DNA of 64,000 nucleotides from CALOCN01 sp942491735. GTDB lineage: Bacteria; Eisenbacteria; RBG-16-71-46; JABDJR01. The DNA is taken from contig CALOCN010000014.1 of NCBI GenBank assembly GCA_942491735.1, forward strand, positions 1,860,001 to 1,924,000, read 5' to 3'. The notes below the pieces were generated by a model that was given only the letters and a program-made list of their open reading frames with translations, was not told where the DNA came from and did not search any database. This document shows positions 50,268-58,221 of the stretch, in pieces. A program made the position numbers and the translations under genes. Positions within the stretch are counted from its first letter, which is position 1. The number at the start of each line of letters is the position of its first letter.

Positions 50268-51298
50268 AACATCCCTGGATCTTCTGGTTGGTCTTGGGAA
50301 CCCTGGCCCTGGGGTGCGCCCAGGACTCCGGCCCCACGGTTGATGGTGAACTCTCCTTGCCCTCCTATTGGAAGTCGCTGGGTCGATCCGGAAGCGACAT
50401 CACCGGGCTCACGGTGGGCCCGGGCGGCCTGGTGGTCATGGAGCGCACCGGCAGTGTTTCCGTCCAGAGACCGGCGTTCACCGGCGCCTGGGTCCAGGCC
50501 CCGCTGGGTTTCTCCGACCTGGAGGGGAATGTCGGTGACCTGGGTCTGACCGCGGTGGCCCAGACCCAGGATGCCATCTGGATCGCGGCCCACCTGGCCC
50601 AGGATGATCCCCGGGCAAGCCTGTACACGTTGCGAAGCGGCGTTTCCTGGGAACCCATCGTCCCCCTGGAGCCGGTGGTTCGGATTCTCGATCTGTACCG
50701 GGACAAAACAGACGCACTGTGGCGCATCGACGGGGATCGGGTCCTGGTGACCGCGGCCGACGGATCAACCCGGCAGGCATCGCCCGGGACGTTCGAGGGG
50801 ATCATCCAGGCAAGACTGTTCGCGGCCGAAGGGTCCGTGCTCATTGCGGGGTGGCAGGGGGTGTCCCCGCTCCTGCGGCGCAGCGCCGACGGGGGGCGCA
50901 CCTGGAGCGCCATTCCCGTTCCCGACGGCGTGCGTCGGGTGGAAGCCGCGGGGGCTGCCGGGAATCCGGAGCACCTGTACGCGGTGTTCGATGGATCGGT
51001 GCAGACGCGGGACGCCTCCTCCCGCAAGTGGACGGAACTGCGCAAGGTGGGGCGCGTGCCGGGGGGATTCTTCGTGAACCCGGCCGATCCCTTGGAAGTG
51101 GTGGTGGTGGCCGAGTCCATCTATCTCACCCGCGACGGGGGAACGCAGTGGGTGCAGTTCCCGCCACCGGGACCCACCCACTTCGAGACGGCGGCCATGG
51201 ATTGGCCCAGCGGCACGGTGGTGGTCACGGTGACCGATTTCCTCCGGGACGCGGTCTTTGCCTTCGACCTTGCCGGTGCCTGGGCCGTCCTGGAGTGA
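50264..51298 (+). CDS. Lipoprotein with sialidase-like/BNR propeller
   Basis: The 344-residue protein has a lipoprotein signal ending GTLALGC. Asp-box (BNR) repeats are visible, RRSADGGRTWSAIP and LTRDGGTQWVQFP, pointing to a beta-propeller of the sialidase/photosynthesis-assembly type. There is no evidence for catalytic sialidase residues. It starts with GTG overlapping the epimerase stop, and its own stop overlaps the next GTG. The role is unknown. Confidence 0.78.
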   Translation: MKHPWIFWLVLGTLALGCAQDSGPTVDGELSLPSYWKSLGRSGSDITGLTVGPGGLVVMERTGSVSVQRPAFTGAWVQAPLGFSDLEGNVGDLGLTAVAQTQDAIWIAAHLAQDDPRASLYTLRSGVSWEPIVPLEPVVRILDLYRDKTDALWRIDGDRVLVTAADGSTRQASPGTFEGIIQARLFAAEGSVLIAGWQGVSPLLRRSADGGRTWSAIPVPDGVRRVEAAGAAGNPEHLYAVFDGSVQTRDASSRKWTELRKVGRVPGGFFVNPADPLEVVVVAESIYLTRDGGTQWVQFPPPGPTHFETAAMDWPSGTVVVTVTDFLRDAVFAFDLAGAWAVLE

Positions 51299-51942
51299 AG
51301 GATCATGACGAACCGTTTTCCCTTGGCGAGGAACTGGCGCACAGCCTGACCCACGGATTGGGGCTGGCCCTGGGGATCGCCGCCCAGGTGATCATGATCG
51401 TGTTCGCGGCCCAGCGGGGAACGGCGGTCCATGTGGTGGCCTGCACCATCTACGGAACGACCCTCATCCTGCTCTACGGGGCGTCCACCCTGTACCACGG
51501 TCTTCCTCCGGGGCGCGCCAAACGGGTGGCCGGGATCCTCGATCATGCCGCGATCTTTGTTCTCATTGCCGGGACCTACACCCCGTTTACCCTGGTGACC
51601 CTCCAGGGAGGGCTCGGTTGGACCCTGTTCGGGATCACGTGGGGGGTCGCCTTGGCCGGCGTGCTGCTCGAGGCGATTTCCCGCGGGCGATTTCGCAGGG
51701 TGCAGTTGGGTTTGTATCTCCTGATGGGGTGGATGGTGGTGCTGGCCATCAAGCCGTTGGCAAGGGGGCTCGATACGGGCGGGCTCGCGCTGCTGGTGGC
51801 GGGCGGTTTGGCCTACACCCTGGGGGTCGTGTTCTATGTATGGCGCAGTCTCCCGTTCCATCACGCGGTGTGGCATGTCTTTGTCCTGGCCGGGAGTGCG
51901 TGCCATTTCTTCTGTGTTCTGTTCTACGTGATTCCCCGCTAG
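51295..51942 (+). CDS. TrhA/hemolysin III family membrane protein
   Basis: The product has 215 residues with seven membrane helices. Conserved polar motifs of the PAQR-like family are present: ELAHSLTHGLG at the N-terminus, GASTLYHGLP, LDHAAIFVLIAGTYTPF, and FHHAVWHVFVLAGSACHF near the end. The His/Asp/Ser set forms a metal site in relatives. The family name 'hemolysin' is historical; a role in membrane lipid homeostasis is more likely. The start is GTG overlapping the previous stop. Confidence 0.9.
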   Translation: MKDHDEPFSLGEELAHSLTHGLGLALGIAAQVIMIVFAAQRGTAVHVVACTIYGTTLILLYGASTLYHGLPPGRAKRVAGILDHAAIFVLIAGTYTPFTLVTLQGGLGWTLFGITWGVALAGVLLEAISRGRFRRVQLGLYLLMGWMVVLAIKPLARGLDTGGLALLVAGGLAYTLGVVFYVWRSLPFHHAVWHVFVLAGSACHFFCVLFYVIPR

Positions 51943-51945
51943 CCT

Positions 51946-51971
51946 CCGGGACCTTCATCGATCGGTCCCGG
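51946..51971 (+). terminator. Hairpin after the mdh-trhA gene cluster
   Basis: A perfect 8-bp inverted repeat CCGGGACC/GGTCCCGG with a ten-base loop four bases beyond the stop at 51942. There is no T-run, so termination strength is uncertain. Confidence 0.5.
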
Positions 51972-52026
51972 TCCTGCCGGGCCATGCCCTATACTTGCCA
52001 TCGACCCGGGCTTCGAGGTCGTCATC

Positions 52027-53658
52027 ATGCCCACTGAACGCCTGCACCTGGTGTTGCTGGCCCTACCCCTGGCCATTCTGCTCGCCCCCATCACCGCCCG
52101 CGCCTGCAGTTGTGTCCCAGCCGAAGGAATCCAGGTCGTAGGAAGCGCGGACCTGCTTTTCCTTGGCCGGGTTGTCGAGATCAACGATCCCTCGGCCGGT
52201 GCCCGCATCCTTTCCGGCGCCGATCGATTGTTTGTTCGTTTCGACGTGGAGACGATGTTCAAGGGGGAGCCCGCACTCGAGGTCGAAGTGGCCACCGTAC
52301 GGGACGGCGCGGCCTGCGGGTACACGTTCAGGGAGGGGATCCGCTACGTCGTCGTGGCGCATGGACAGAACGGGTTGTGGTCCACCGGTCTTTGTTCCGG
52401 CACGGCACGGGCTGATCGTGCCGCGGACCTCCTCGCGCTCCTTGACACCCTCGATCTTCCCACCTTGCCCGGGCGATTCGATCGCGAGCTCGTGCTTCGG
52501 CTCATTGCCCAGGCGGATACGGCGTCGACCCTCGAGTCACGAACCGCCTCCATCCGGGCTCTGGGCGCCGTGGCCAAACAACCCCGAGTCTCGCTCGCTG
52601 CGCTGGAACGCTGGTTCCGGGAGGGGACGGTGGGCGAACGCGTGGCCTGCGTCTTCGCGTCGACCCGCTTTCGTGGTTCAGGCCCACGGGTAAGGCCGCT
52701 CCTGGTCGAGGCATTGGCAGACACTTCGGGGCGTGTCCGTGAATCCGCGGCGCGGGGGCTGCCCCGTACGTATGGCCAGTACGAGTATCCGGCGGTGGTC
52801 CTGACGGTCCTTCATGAACACCCGGATCCCGAAGTTCGCCGCCTCGCGGCAAGTGGGCTTGGGGGAAGGGGGGGCGTTCGTGCGGGGCGCGATCTTGTGG
52901 GGGCCCTGGACGACGGGGACCCCGGGGTGAGGTTGGCCGTGGTCGAGGCGGCGGGTCGCTACGGGGATGAGGACCGGTACCTCTTCGACCCGCTCGTCCC
53001 GTCGCTGGAGGATCCCGATCCCTTTGTGCGGTCCGCGACGCTCCGGGCACTCTGGCGAACCGCACCGGATCGGGCGCTGCCGCTCGTCGAGTCCGGGTTG
53101 GTCTCTCCGGATTCCGTTCGCCGGGCCGACTGTCTGCGCTTGGCGACCAGGAACCAGTTCGCTGACCTCGAGTCCTCCCTGCGGGCCGGTCTGGCCGATC
53201 CCAGCTCTCGCGTGCGCCGGGAAGCCTGGGAGGCCTGGCGGATCCTTCACGGGATCCCGGTGGATTCGACGACCCTGATCCAGGGGTTTCGGGATCCCGA
53301 TGCCAGGGTGCGTCTCGCCGTGTTGGGGTGCCTCTCCAATCGAGGGGAGACCAGGGATGGGTTCCGGGACACACCGTTCTACCGGTGGGAACTCGCGGTC
53401 CTCACCCGGGATCCATCCCCGACGGTGCGCGACCGGACCCTGCATGTCGTCATCGTCTCCGGGCTGACTGGAGCCTTCGCGGAGACGCTCATCGGCATGG
53501 TGGATGATCCGGATGCCGGCGTGCGGCGGTCCGCCGTGCTGTGTCTACGGCGGGTACCGGGAACCCCGGAGATCCGGGCGGCCCTGGAGCGAGCGCTTGG
53601 GGACCGCGATCCGGATGTGCGGGAAGCGGCCGCATACGCGCTCGAGGGCGGTCGCTGA
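52027..53658 (+). CDS. Secreted protein with NTR/TIMP-like and HEAT-repeat domains
   Basis: The product has 543 residues. After a signal peptide (about 1-26), the mature protein begins CSCVPAEG, the start of an NTR/TIMP-like domain. It continues with FLGRVVEI, VRDGAACGYTFREGIRYVV and STGLCSG, which fit the paired cysteines of that fold. From about 190 to the end there are PBS/HEAT-type helical repeats (VRESAARGLPR, VRRLAASGLGG, VRREAWEAWRI, VREAAAYALEG). It is exported and probably scaffolds or inhibits another protein. No enzyme residues are seen. Confidence 0.72.
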   Translation: MPTERLHLVLLALPLAILLAPITARACSCVPAEGIQVVGSADLLFLGRVVEINDPSAGARILSGADRLFVRFDVETMFKGEPALEVEVATVRDGAACGYTFREGIRYVVVAHGQNGLWSTGLCSGTARADRAADLLALLDTLDLPTLPGRFDRELVLRLIAQADTASTLESRTASIRALGAVAKQPRVSLAALERWFREGTVGERVACVFASTRFRGSGPRVRPLLVEALADTSGRVRESAARGLPRTYGQYEYPAVVLTVLHEHPDPEVRRLAASGLGGRGGVRAGRDLVGALDDGDPGVRLAVVEAAGRYGDEDRYLFDPLVPSLEDPDPFVRSATLRALWRTAPDRALPLVESGLVSPDSVRRADCLRLATRNQFADLESSLRAGLADPSSRVRREAWEAWRILHGIPVDSTTLIQGFRDPDARVRLAVLGCLSNRGETRDGFRDTPFYRWELAVLTRDPSPTVRDRTLHVVIVSGLTGAFAETLIGMVDDPDAGVRRSAVLCLRRVPGTPEIRAALERALGDRDPDVREAAAYALEGGR

Positions 53659-53681
53659 AGGCCTTCGACCCCCAGGAAAGA

Positions 53682-53709
53682 AGGCCGGGCCCCTTGGGGA
53701 GCCCGGCCT
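53682..53709. terminator. Bidirectional terminator between the HEAT gene and ahcY
   Basis: The 9-bp stem AGGCCGGGC/GCCCGGCCT lies between convergent genes. It is followed by TCTTCC on the plus strand and TCTTTCC on the minus strand, so it can serve both. Confidence 0.75.
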
Positions 53710-53736
53710 CTTCCGTTCGCGTGGACGCTCTCCGGT

Positions 53737-55059
53737 CTAGGTGCCGGCGAGGTAGTCCGTGGAGTACGCGATCTGCTCCGGGGTCAGCTTGTCCAGACCC
53801 ATGCCCATGGTCTTGAGCTTGAGCGCCCCGATGTCCTGGTCCTGCTTCTCGGGGATGTCGTAGACCAGCTTGTCCATCTTTGCTCCCTCACGGGTGAGAC
53901 GCAGGAGCGAGAGGAACTGGTTGGCGAAGGACATGTCCATCACCTCGGACGGGTGCCCCTCGGCCGCGGCCAGGTTGACCAGACGTCCCTGCGCGAGCAG
54001 GTAGATCCTGCGGCCGTCCTTGAGCGTGTACTCCTCGTTGTTGGCCCGGATCGTCCGCTTGGACTTCTTGAGCCGCTCCAGATCCGCGATGTTGATCTCG
54101 CAGTCGTAGTGACCCGTGTTGCAGACGATGGCGCCTTCCTTCATCTTCTTGAAGTGACGCTCGGTGATGACGTCCTTCATCCCGGTAGTGGTGATGAAGA
54201 TGTCGCCGAGCTTGGCCGCCTGGTCCATCTTCATGACCTGGAAGCCCTCGAGCGCCGCCTTGAGCGCCGCGGTCGGCTTGATCTCGGTCACGATGACGTT
54301 GGCGCCCATCCCCTTGGCCCGCATGGCGGTGCCGCGACCGCAGTGACCGTAGCCGGCCACCACGAAGGTCTTGCCGGCCACCAGCACGCTGGTCGCGCGC
54401 AGGATCCCGTCGAGCGAGCTCTGACCGGTGCCGTAGATGTTGTCGAAGTCCCACTTGGTCTCGGCGTCGTTCACGGCCACGATGGGGTACATGAGCTTGC
54501 CGTCGTCGGCCAGGGCCCGCAGCCGCTGCACGCCGGTGGTGGTCTCCTCGGTGCCGCCCAGGATGCCGTCGGCGGCGTCCTTGCGCTTGGTGTGCACGGT
54601 CATGATGAGATCCGCGCCGTCGTCGAGGGTGAGGGTGGGCTTGAAGGCGAGGGTCTCCTCGATGCACCAGTAGAAGTCCTTGGTGTCCATCCCGTGCCAG
54701 GCGTAGATGCTGCTGCCCTTGGCGGCCAGGGCGGCGGCCACGTCGTCCTGGGTGGAGAGCGGGTTGCAGCCGGACCAGGACACCTGGGCCCCGGCGGCCC
54801 GCAGGGTCTCGACCAGCACCGCGGTCTCCTTGGTCACGTGGATGCAACCGGCGACCCGCATGCCCTTCATGGGCTTGGTCTTGCGGTACTTCTCCCGCAG
54901 GGCCATGAGGACCGGCATGCGGCTCTCGGCCCACTCGATCCGCCGACGACCGGCGGGAGCGAGCTCGATGTCGCGCACCTTGAAGTTCTTGCCCGTGTCG
55001 AACCCGGCCTGGGCCCGGGTCGCGGCGCCGTTCTTTCCGTTCTTTGCCGTCTTGGCCAT
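53737..55059 (-). CDS. ahcY: S-adenosylhomocysteine hydrolase
   Basis: The product has 440 residues. It splits S-adenosylhomocysteine into adenosine and homocysteine, removing the inhibitor of methylation and feeding MetH. Family features include GCIHVTKETAVLVETLRAAG, GGTEETTTGV, the NAD-loop FVVAGYGHCGRGTAMRAKG, and NTGHYDCEI. The first 20 residues are a polar Ala/Lys/Gly extension. GAGGAGA precedes the ATG. The ArsR-methyltransferase gene lies 93 bases upstream on the same strand, a functionally sensible pair. Confidence 0.96.
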   Translation of the reverse strand: MAKTAKNGKNGAATRAQAGFDTGKNFKVRDIELAPAGRRRIEWAESRMPVLMALREKYRKTKPMKGMRVAGCIHVTKETAVLVETLRAAGAQVSWSGCNPLSTQDDVAAALAAKGSSIYAWHGMDTKDFYWCIEETLAFKPTLTLDDGADLIMTVHTKRKDAADGILGGTEETTTGVQRLRALADDGKLMYPIVAVNDAETKWDFDNIYGTGQSSLDGILRATSVLVAGKTFVVAGYGHCGRGTAMRAKGMGANVIVTEIKPTAALKAALEGFQVMKMDQAAKLGDIFITTTGMKDVITERHFKKMKEGAIVCNTGHYDCEINIADLERLKKSKRTIRANNEEYTLKDGRRIYLLAQGRLVNLAAAEGHPSEVMDMSFANQFLSLLRLTREGAKMDKLVYDIPEKQDQDIGALKLKTMGMGLDKLTPEQIAYSTDYLAGT

Positions 55060-55152
55060 TCTGTCTCTCCTCGTTTGCGGCGCTCGAGGCCGCGTTGCGT
55101 TGCGGCGATGTGCCGCGGTTGTCGAACGACCCGCAGGCCGTGTCGAAACTCT

Positions 55153-56112
55153 CTAGCGGGCGCGGACGCGACCGCCGTTCTGGGCCCGGCCGGACCGGGC
55201 GGTGAACACGTTGAGGCGGCTCCACCGACCCGAAGTGGGGGTGGGGATCCGCTGGAACTCGGGAACGCTGAGCCCGGCATCGATGCACCAGGCGCCCAGT
55301 TGGGCCGGTTCGAACCCGGCCCAGCGATGCCCCTCCTCGTCCAGGAGCCAGCGCTCCTGGTGGGTCTCGAAGTCGATCAGGACCAGTCGCGCGTCCTCGC
55401 GCAGCACCCGGGACACTTCCCGGAGCAGGGCCGAAGGATCATTGAGGTGATGCATCACCATGTTGATCACCGCGCCATCCACGCTGGCGTCGGGAAGCGG
55501 CAGGCGCCCCGCGTCCGCGCGCAGGAAGGTGACCGAGTTGGCCCGGGCCGCCCGGACCCGGTCCCGGGCCCGTTCCAGCATGCCCCGGCTCAGATCCACG
55601 GCCAGCACCCGATCCACGTGCCGGGCCAGGAGGGGGAGCAGGGATCCGGTGCCGGTTCCCACATCCAGCAGGGTCAGCTCGCGGGGGATCAGCCCGGCCA
55701 GGGCGAAGGAACCGGCATAGGTTCCCAGTGACTCGCTCCGCCCGGTGTCCCATCCCTCGGCGACCCGATCAAAGAACTCGCGGCCCGGCTCCACCCGGCG
55801 GGCCAGGACCTCGGCCAGCCGGATCCGGTCCCGCTCGGTCTCCGAGGGTTCCTGGGTGGTGGCGCGGAGCGCCTCCCAGGTGACGGAAGCCTCGCCCTCC
55901 CGGCTCAGGGAGTAGAAGGCGGACGTGCCCTGGCGTCGGTCCCGCACGAACCCGGACTCCCGCAACACCCCGAGATGAGTGGAAACCCTGCTCTGCGACA
56001 TGCCGAGAATGTCCGTAAGTTCTTTCACGGTAAGCTCTTCCGCTTCCAGCAGGAACAGGGTCCGCAGGCGGGTGGCGTCGGCGAGGGCTTTGAGGCGTAC
56101 GAGTGTGGTCAT
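55153..56112 (-). CDS. ArsR-type regulator fused to an AdoMet-dependent methyltransferase domain
   Basis: The 319-residue protein has a winged-helix ArsR domain at about 5-75 (LADATRLRTLFLLEAEELTV, GMSQSRVSTHLGVLRESGF). This is joined to a class I methyltransferase domain with motif I LLDVGTGTGSLLPLL at about 148-162 and VINMVMHHLNDP further on. It lies just before ahcY. The ArsR-family SahR regulators of proteobacteria control AdoMet-cycle genes including ahcY. By analogy this protein may sense AdoMet or S-adenosylhomocysteine through its methyltransferase fold. The ATG at 56112 is preferred over an in-frame TTG at 56124. A strong promoter and palindrome lie directly upstream. Confidence 0.88.
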   Translation of the reverse strand: MTTLVRLKALADATRLRTLFLLEAEELTVKELTDILGMSQSRVSTHLGVLRESGFVRDRRQGTSAFYSLSREGEASVTWEALRATTQEPSETERDRIRLAEVLARRVEPGREFFDRVAEGWDTGRSESLGTYAGSFALAGLIPRELTLLDVGTGTGSLLPLLARHVDRVLAVDLSRGMLERARDRVRAARANSVTFLRADAGRLPLPDASVDGAVINMVMHHLNDPSALLREVSRVLREDARLVLIDFETHQERWLLDEEGHRWAGFEPAQLGAWCIDAGLSVPEFQRIPTPTSGRWSRLNVFTARSGRAQNGGRVRAR

Positions 56113-56115
56113 GTG

Positions 56116-56147
56116 TTTAATCAATCCATCCGGATGAAGCGATGAAT
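56116..56147. promoter_or_regulatory. Operator candidate for the ArsR-ahcY unit
   Basis: A 32-base imperfect palindrome (11 of 16 positions paired) is centred on a perfect core CATCCGGATG (56127-56136). It covers the predicted start of transcription and touches the -10 box, so binding would block initiation. This suggests autoregulation. Confidence 0.55.
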
Positions 56148-56173
56148 ATACAGCCTCCTGCGGACCGGGTCAA
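56145..56173 (-). promoter_or_regulatory. Promoter of the ArsR-methyltransferase/ahcY unit
   Basis: On the minus strand: TTGACC (56173-56168), exactly 17 bases, TATATT (56150-56145). The start should be near 56138, about 26 bases before the ATG. It is the most consensus-like promoter on this strand. Confidence 0.7.
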
Positions 56174-56248
56174 CGCGTACGTCGCTCCTCCTGAAGTTCG
56201 GGTTCCGGCAGGCCGATAACCGGGGGACGAACCTGGGAGGGACCTGAC

Positions 56249-57211
56249 ATGCGATCCAAACGACCCCTGAACGTCCAGCGTGGCATCCTTGCCCTGGGCG
56301 CCCGTATCTCCATGACCGCCTTGGTGTGTCTGGTCCCGGTGGCCGGCGCGGCCGATCCCAACGCCCTGGATCGTTGGTGCGGATGGGACACGCACGCCGG
56401 CCAGCTCATGTGCCCTCGTGACGTGGCCGCCCACCCCAACGGATCCGTCTATGTGGTGGATGCCTGCCTGCATCGTGTCCAGCACTTCGGCGCCGACGGC
56501 GCCCTGCAGGGGGGATGGGGAGAGTGGGGGAGCGAGCCGGGCCGGTTCGATACCCCGCAACAGATCGCGGTGGGTCCCGGCGGCTGGCTGTATGTCGCCG
56601 ATACGGGAAACCATCGGGTCCAGGTCTTTGATGACCAGGGGGCTTTCATCGGCACCTGGGGTACCGAAGGGACCCAACCGGGGCGATTCGACAGCCCCCG
56701 AGGGATCGCCGCGACCACGACTGAGATCTATGTCGCCGATGCGGGGCGGATCCAGGTCTTCACCCCCAGCGGGGAATGGTCCCGGGAGTGGGCCACCCTG
56801 GGGGACCTGGTCGCCCTGAGCGTAGCCGGGGACGGCGTGCTGTTGGGGTCGGGGTATGCCACCTCCCGCGTGGAGCGCTACACCGCCGAGGGGGACCCCC
56901 TGGGACCGATTCGCCCCGGGCGGACGGCCGAGTTGGCTCCGTTTCGGCCCACCGGGCTCTGCTCCCAGGGTGACAATGTCTTCGTGGGAGAGGAGTGGAC
57001 CGGCCGGATCCAGCGCCTGGGGGCCGGGGGCGTCCTGACCGGGGTCTGGGAGACCGGACCCGAGTCGGGTGTTGTCGCCGGCATCGATGTCGCCGCGGAC
57101 GGGACGCTGATCGTCGCGGACGCCAATGGGTGCGTCCATCGGTTCACCACCGGGAGTCCTACCCCCACCTCGCCGGTCAGCTGGGGATTTCTCAAGTCCC
57201 GCTATCCCTGA
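56249..57211 (+). CDS. Secreted NHL-repeat beta-propeller
   Basis: The product has 320 residues. A long signal peptide (about 1-34, with basic start and hydrophobic ISMTALVCLVPVAGA) precedes five or six NHL-type repeats, for example WLYVADTGNHRVQVFDDQG and EIYVADAGRIQVFTPSG. Unlike the proteins at 7455 and 19084 it has no FlgD-like tail, so it may be released rather than surface-bound. The DNA 30-40 bases before the ATG shares GGCCGATAACC with the leader of the FG-GAP gene. Confidence 0.8.
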   Translation: MRSKRPLNVQRGILALGARISMTALVCLVPVAGAADPNALDRWCGWDTHAGQLMCPRDVAAHPNGSVYVVDACLHRVQHFGADGALQGGWGEWGSEPGRFDTPQQIAVGPGGWLYVADTGNHRVQVFDDQGAFIGTWGTEGTQPGRFDSPRGIAATTTEIYVADAGRIQVFTPSGEWSREWATLGDLVALSVAGDGVLLGSGYATSRVERYTAEGDPLGPIRPGRTAELAPFRPTGLCSQGDNVFVGEEWTGRIQRLGAGGVLTGVWETGPESGVVAGIDVAADGTLIVADANGCVHRFTTGSPTPTSPVSWGFLKSRYP

Positions 57212-57224
57212 TCGAAAAAGACTC

Positions 57225-57253
57225 CTGACAAAACCCCGCCCGTTCGCTAAGGT
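57225..57253 (+). promoter_or_regulatory. Promoter of the kdsB-pyrG-kdsA-kdsC-kdsD operon
   Basis: CTGACA (57225-57230), exactly 17 bases, TAAGGT (57248-57253). The start should be near 57260, giving a leader of about 200 bases before kdsB, in which no known riboswitch was recognised. Confidence 0.55.
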
Positions 57254-57465
57254 AGATCGGGCCTCCGCAACTGCGTCCACCGACACGAGTTCGGTCCCGC
57301 GGACGCCCCGGCCGGTCTCTGACGAGGCTGCCCGATCGGTCTTGAACCTTTCGATTCGTTCCTGATCCACGAACCTCTTGCTGTCGCCGCCGTTCCGTTG
57401 ACCGTCCCATGAACCCTGCGCGGTTCCGACGGCCCACGCGGAACGCCGGGAGGGAACAACGCTGC

Positions 57466-58221
57466 GTGCGTGTGCTCGGTGTGATTCCCGCTCGTTTCGG
57501 ATCCACCCGGTTTCCCGGGAAGCTCCTGGCACCCCTCGGCGATCGTCCGGTTCTGGCTCATGTCATGGGTCACGCGGGACAGGCACAGACCCTGGATCGG
57601 CTGATCGTGGCCACCGACGATCCACGCATCGCCCGGGTCGCATCCGGGGCCGGTGTGGAATCGGTCATGACCCCGGCGGACCTGCCGTCCGGTTCCGATC
57701 GGGTGGCCACCGTCATGCGCTCCCTGGCCGGAGCCGGCGATCGGTACGACGTCGTGGTCAATGTCCAGGGGGACGAACCGTTCCTGCCCGGCGAGGCGAT
57801 CGACCGGGCGGTGGAGCATTTGTTGAAGGATCCGGAGGTGGCCATCGCCACCCTGGCCGTGCCCGCCGGGCCGGACGATCTGGATCGCCCGGACGTGGTG
57901 AAGGTGGTCATGGGGCCACCGGGGCGGGCGCTGTATTTTTCCCGGGCCGCGATTCCCTATCCGCGAAATCCGGAGGGGGTGGCCGGGTGGAGGCACGTGG
58001 GTTTGTATGCCTTCCGGGCCGCCTATCTGGAGCGGTTCGTAGGACTCCCGGTAAGCCCGCTGGAACGGCGCGAGTCGTTGGAGCAGTTGCGAGCACTGGA
58101 AGATGGAGCCGCCATCGGGGTGGCGGTGGGGGACTGGCCCGCGCTGGGGATCGATACCCCCGGTGATCTGGCCAGGGCCCAGGACACTTTGCGACGATTG
58201 AAATCTAAGGAGGAAGCGTGA
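57466..58221 (+). CDS. kdsB: CMP-Kdo synthetase
   Basis: The product has 251 residues from the GTG start. It activates Kdo with CTP to CMP-Kdo for LPS inner-core assembly. Features are VLGVIPARFGSTRFPGK at the start, SGSDRVA and NVQGDEPFL, all diagnostic. The frame is open back to an ATG at 57409, but the extra 19 residues are basic and not family-like, while GGAGGG lies before the GTG. The stop overlaps the pyrG GTG by four bases. Confidence 0.93.
   Translation: MRVLGVIPARFGSTRFPGKLLAPLGDRPVLAHVMGHAGQAQTLDRLIVATDDPRIARVASGAGVESVMTPADLPSGSDRVATVMRSLAGAGDRYDVVVNVQGDEPFLPGEAIDRAVEHLLKDPEVAIATLAVPAGPDDLDRPDVVKVVMGPPGRALYFSRAAIPYPRNPEGVAGWRHVGLYAFRAAYLERFVGLPVSPLERRESLEQLRALEDGAAIGVAVGDWPALGIDTPGDLARAQDTLRRLKSKEEA

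Noticed and set aside
51295..51942. A hemolysin toxin
   Set aside because: The hemolysin III name is historical; the protein is a seven-helix PAQR-like membrane protein with no toxin features.
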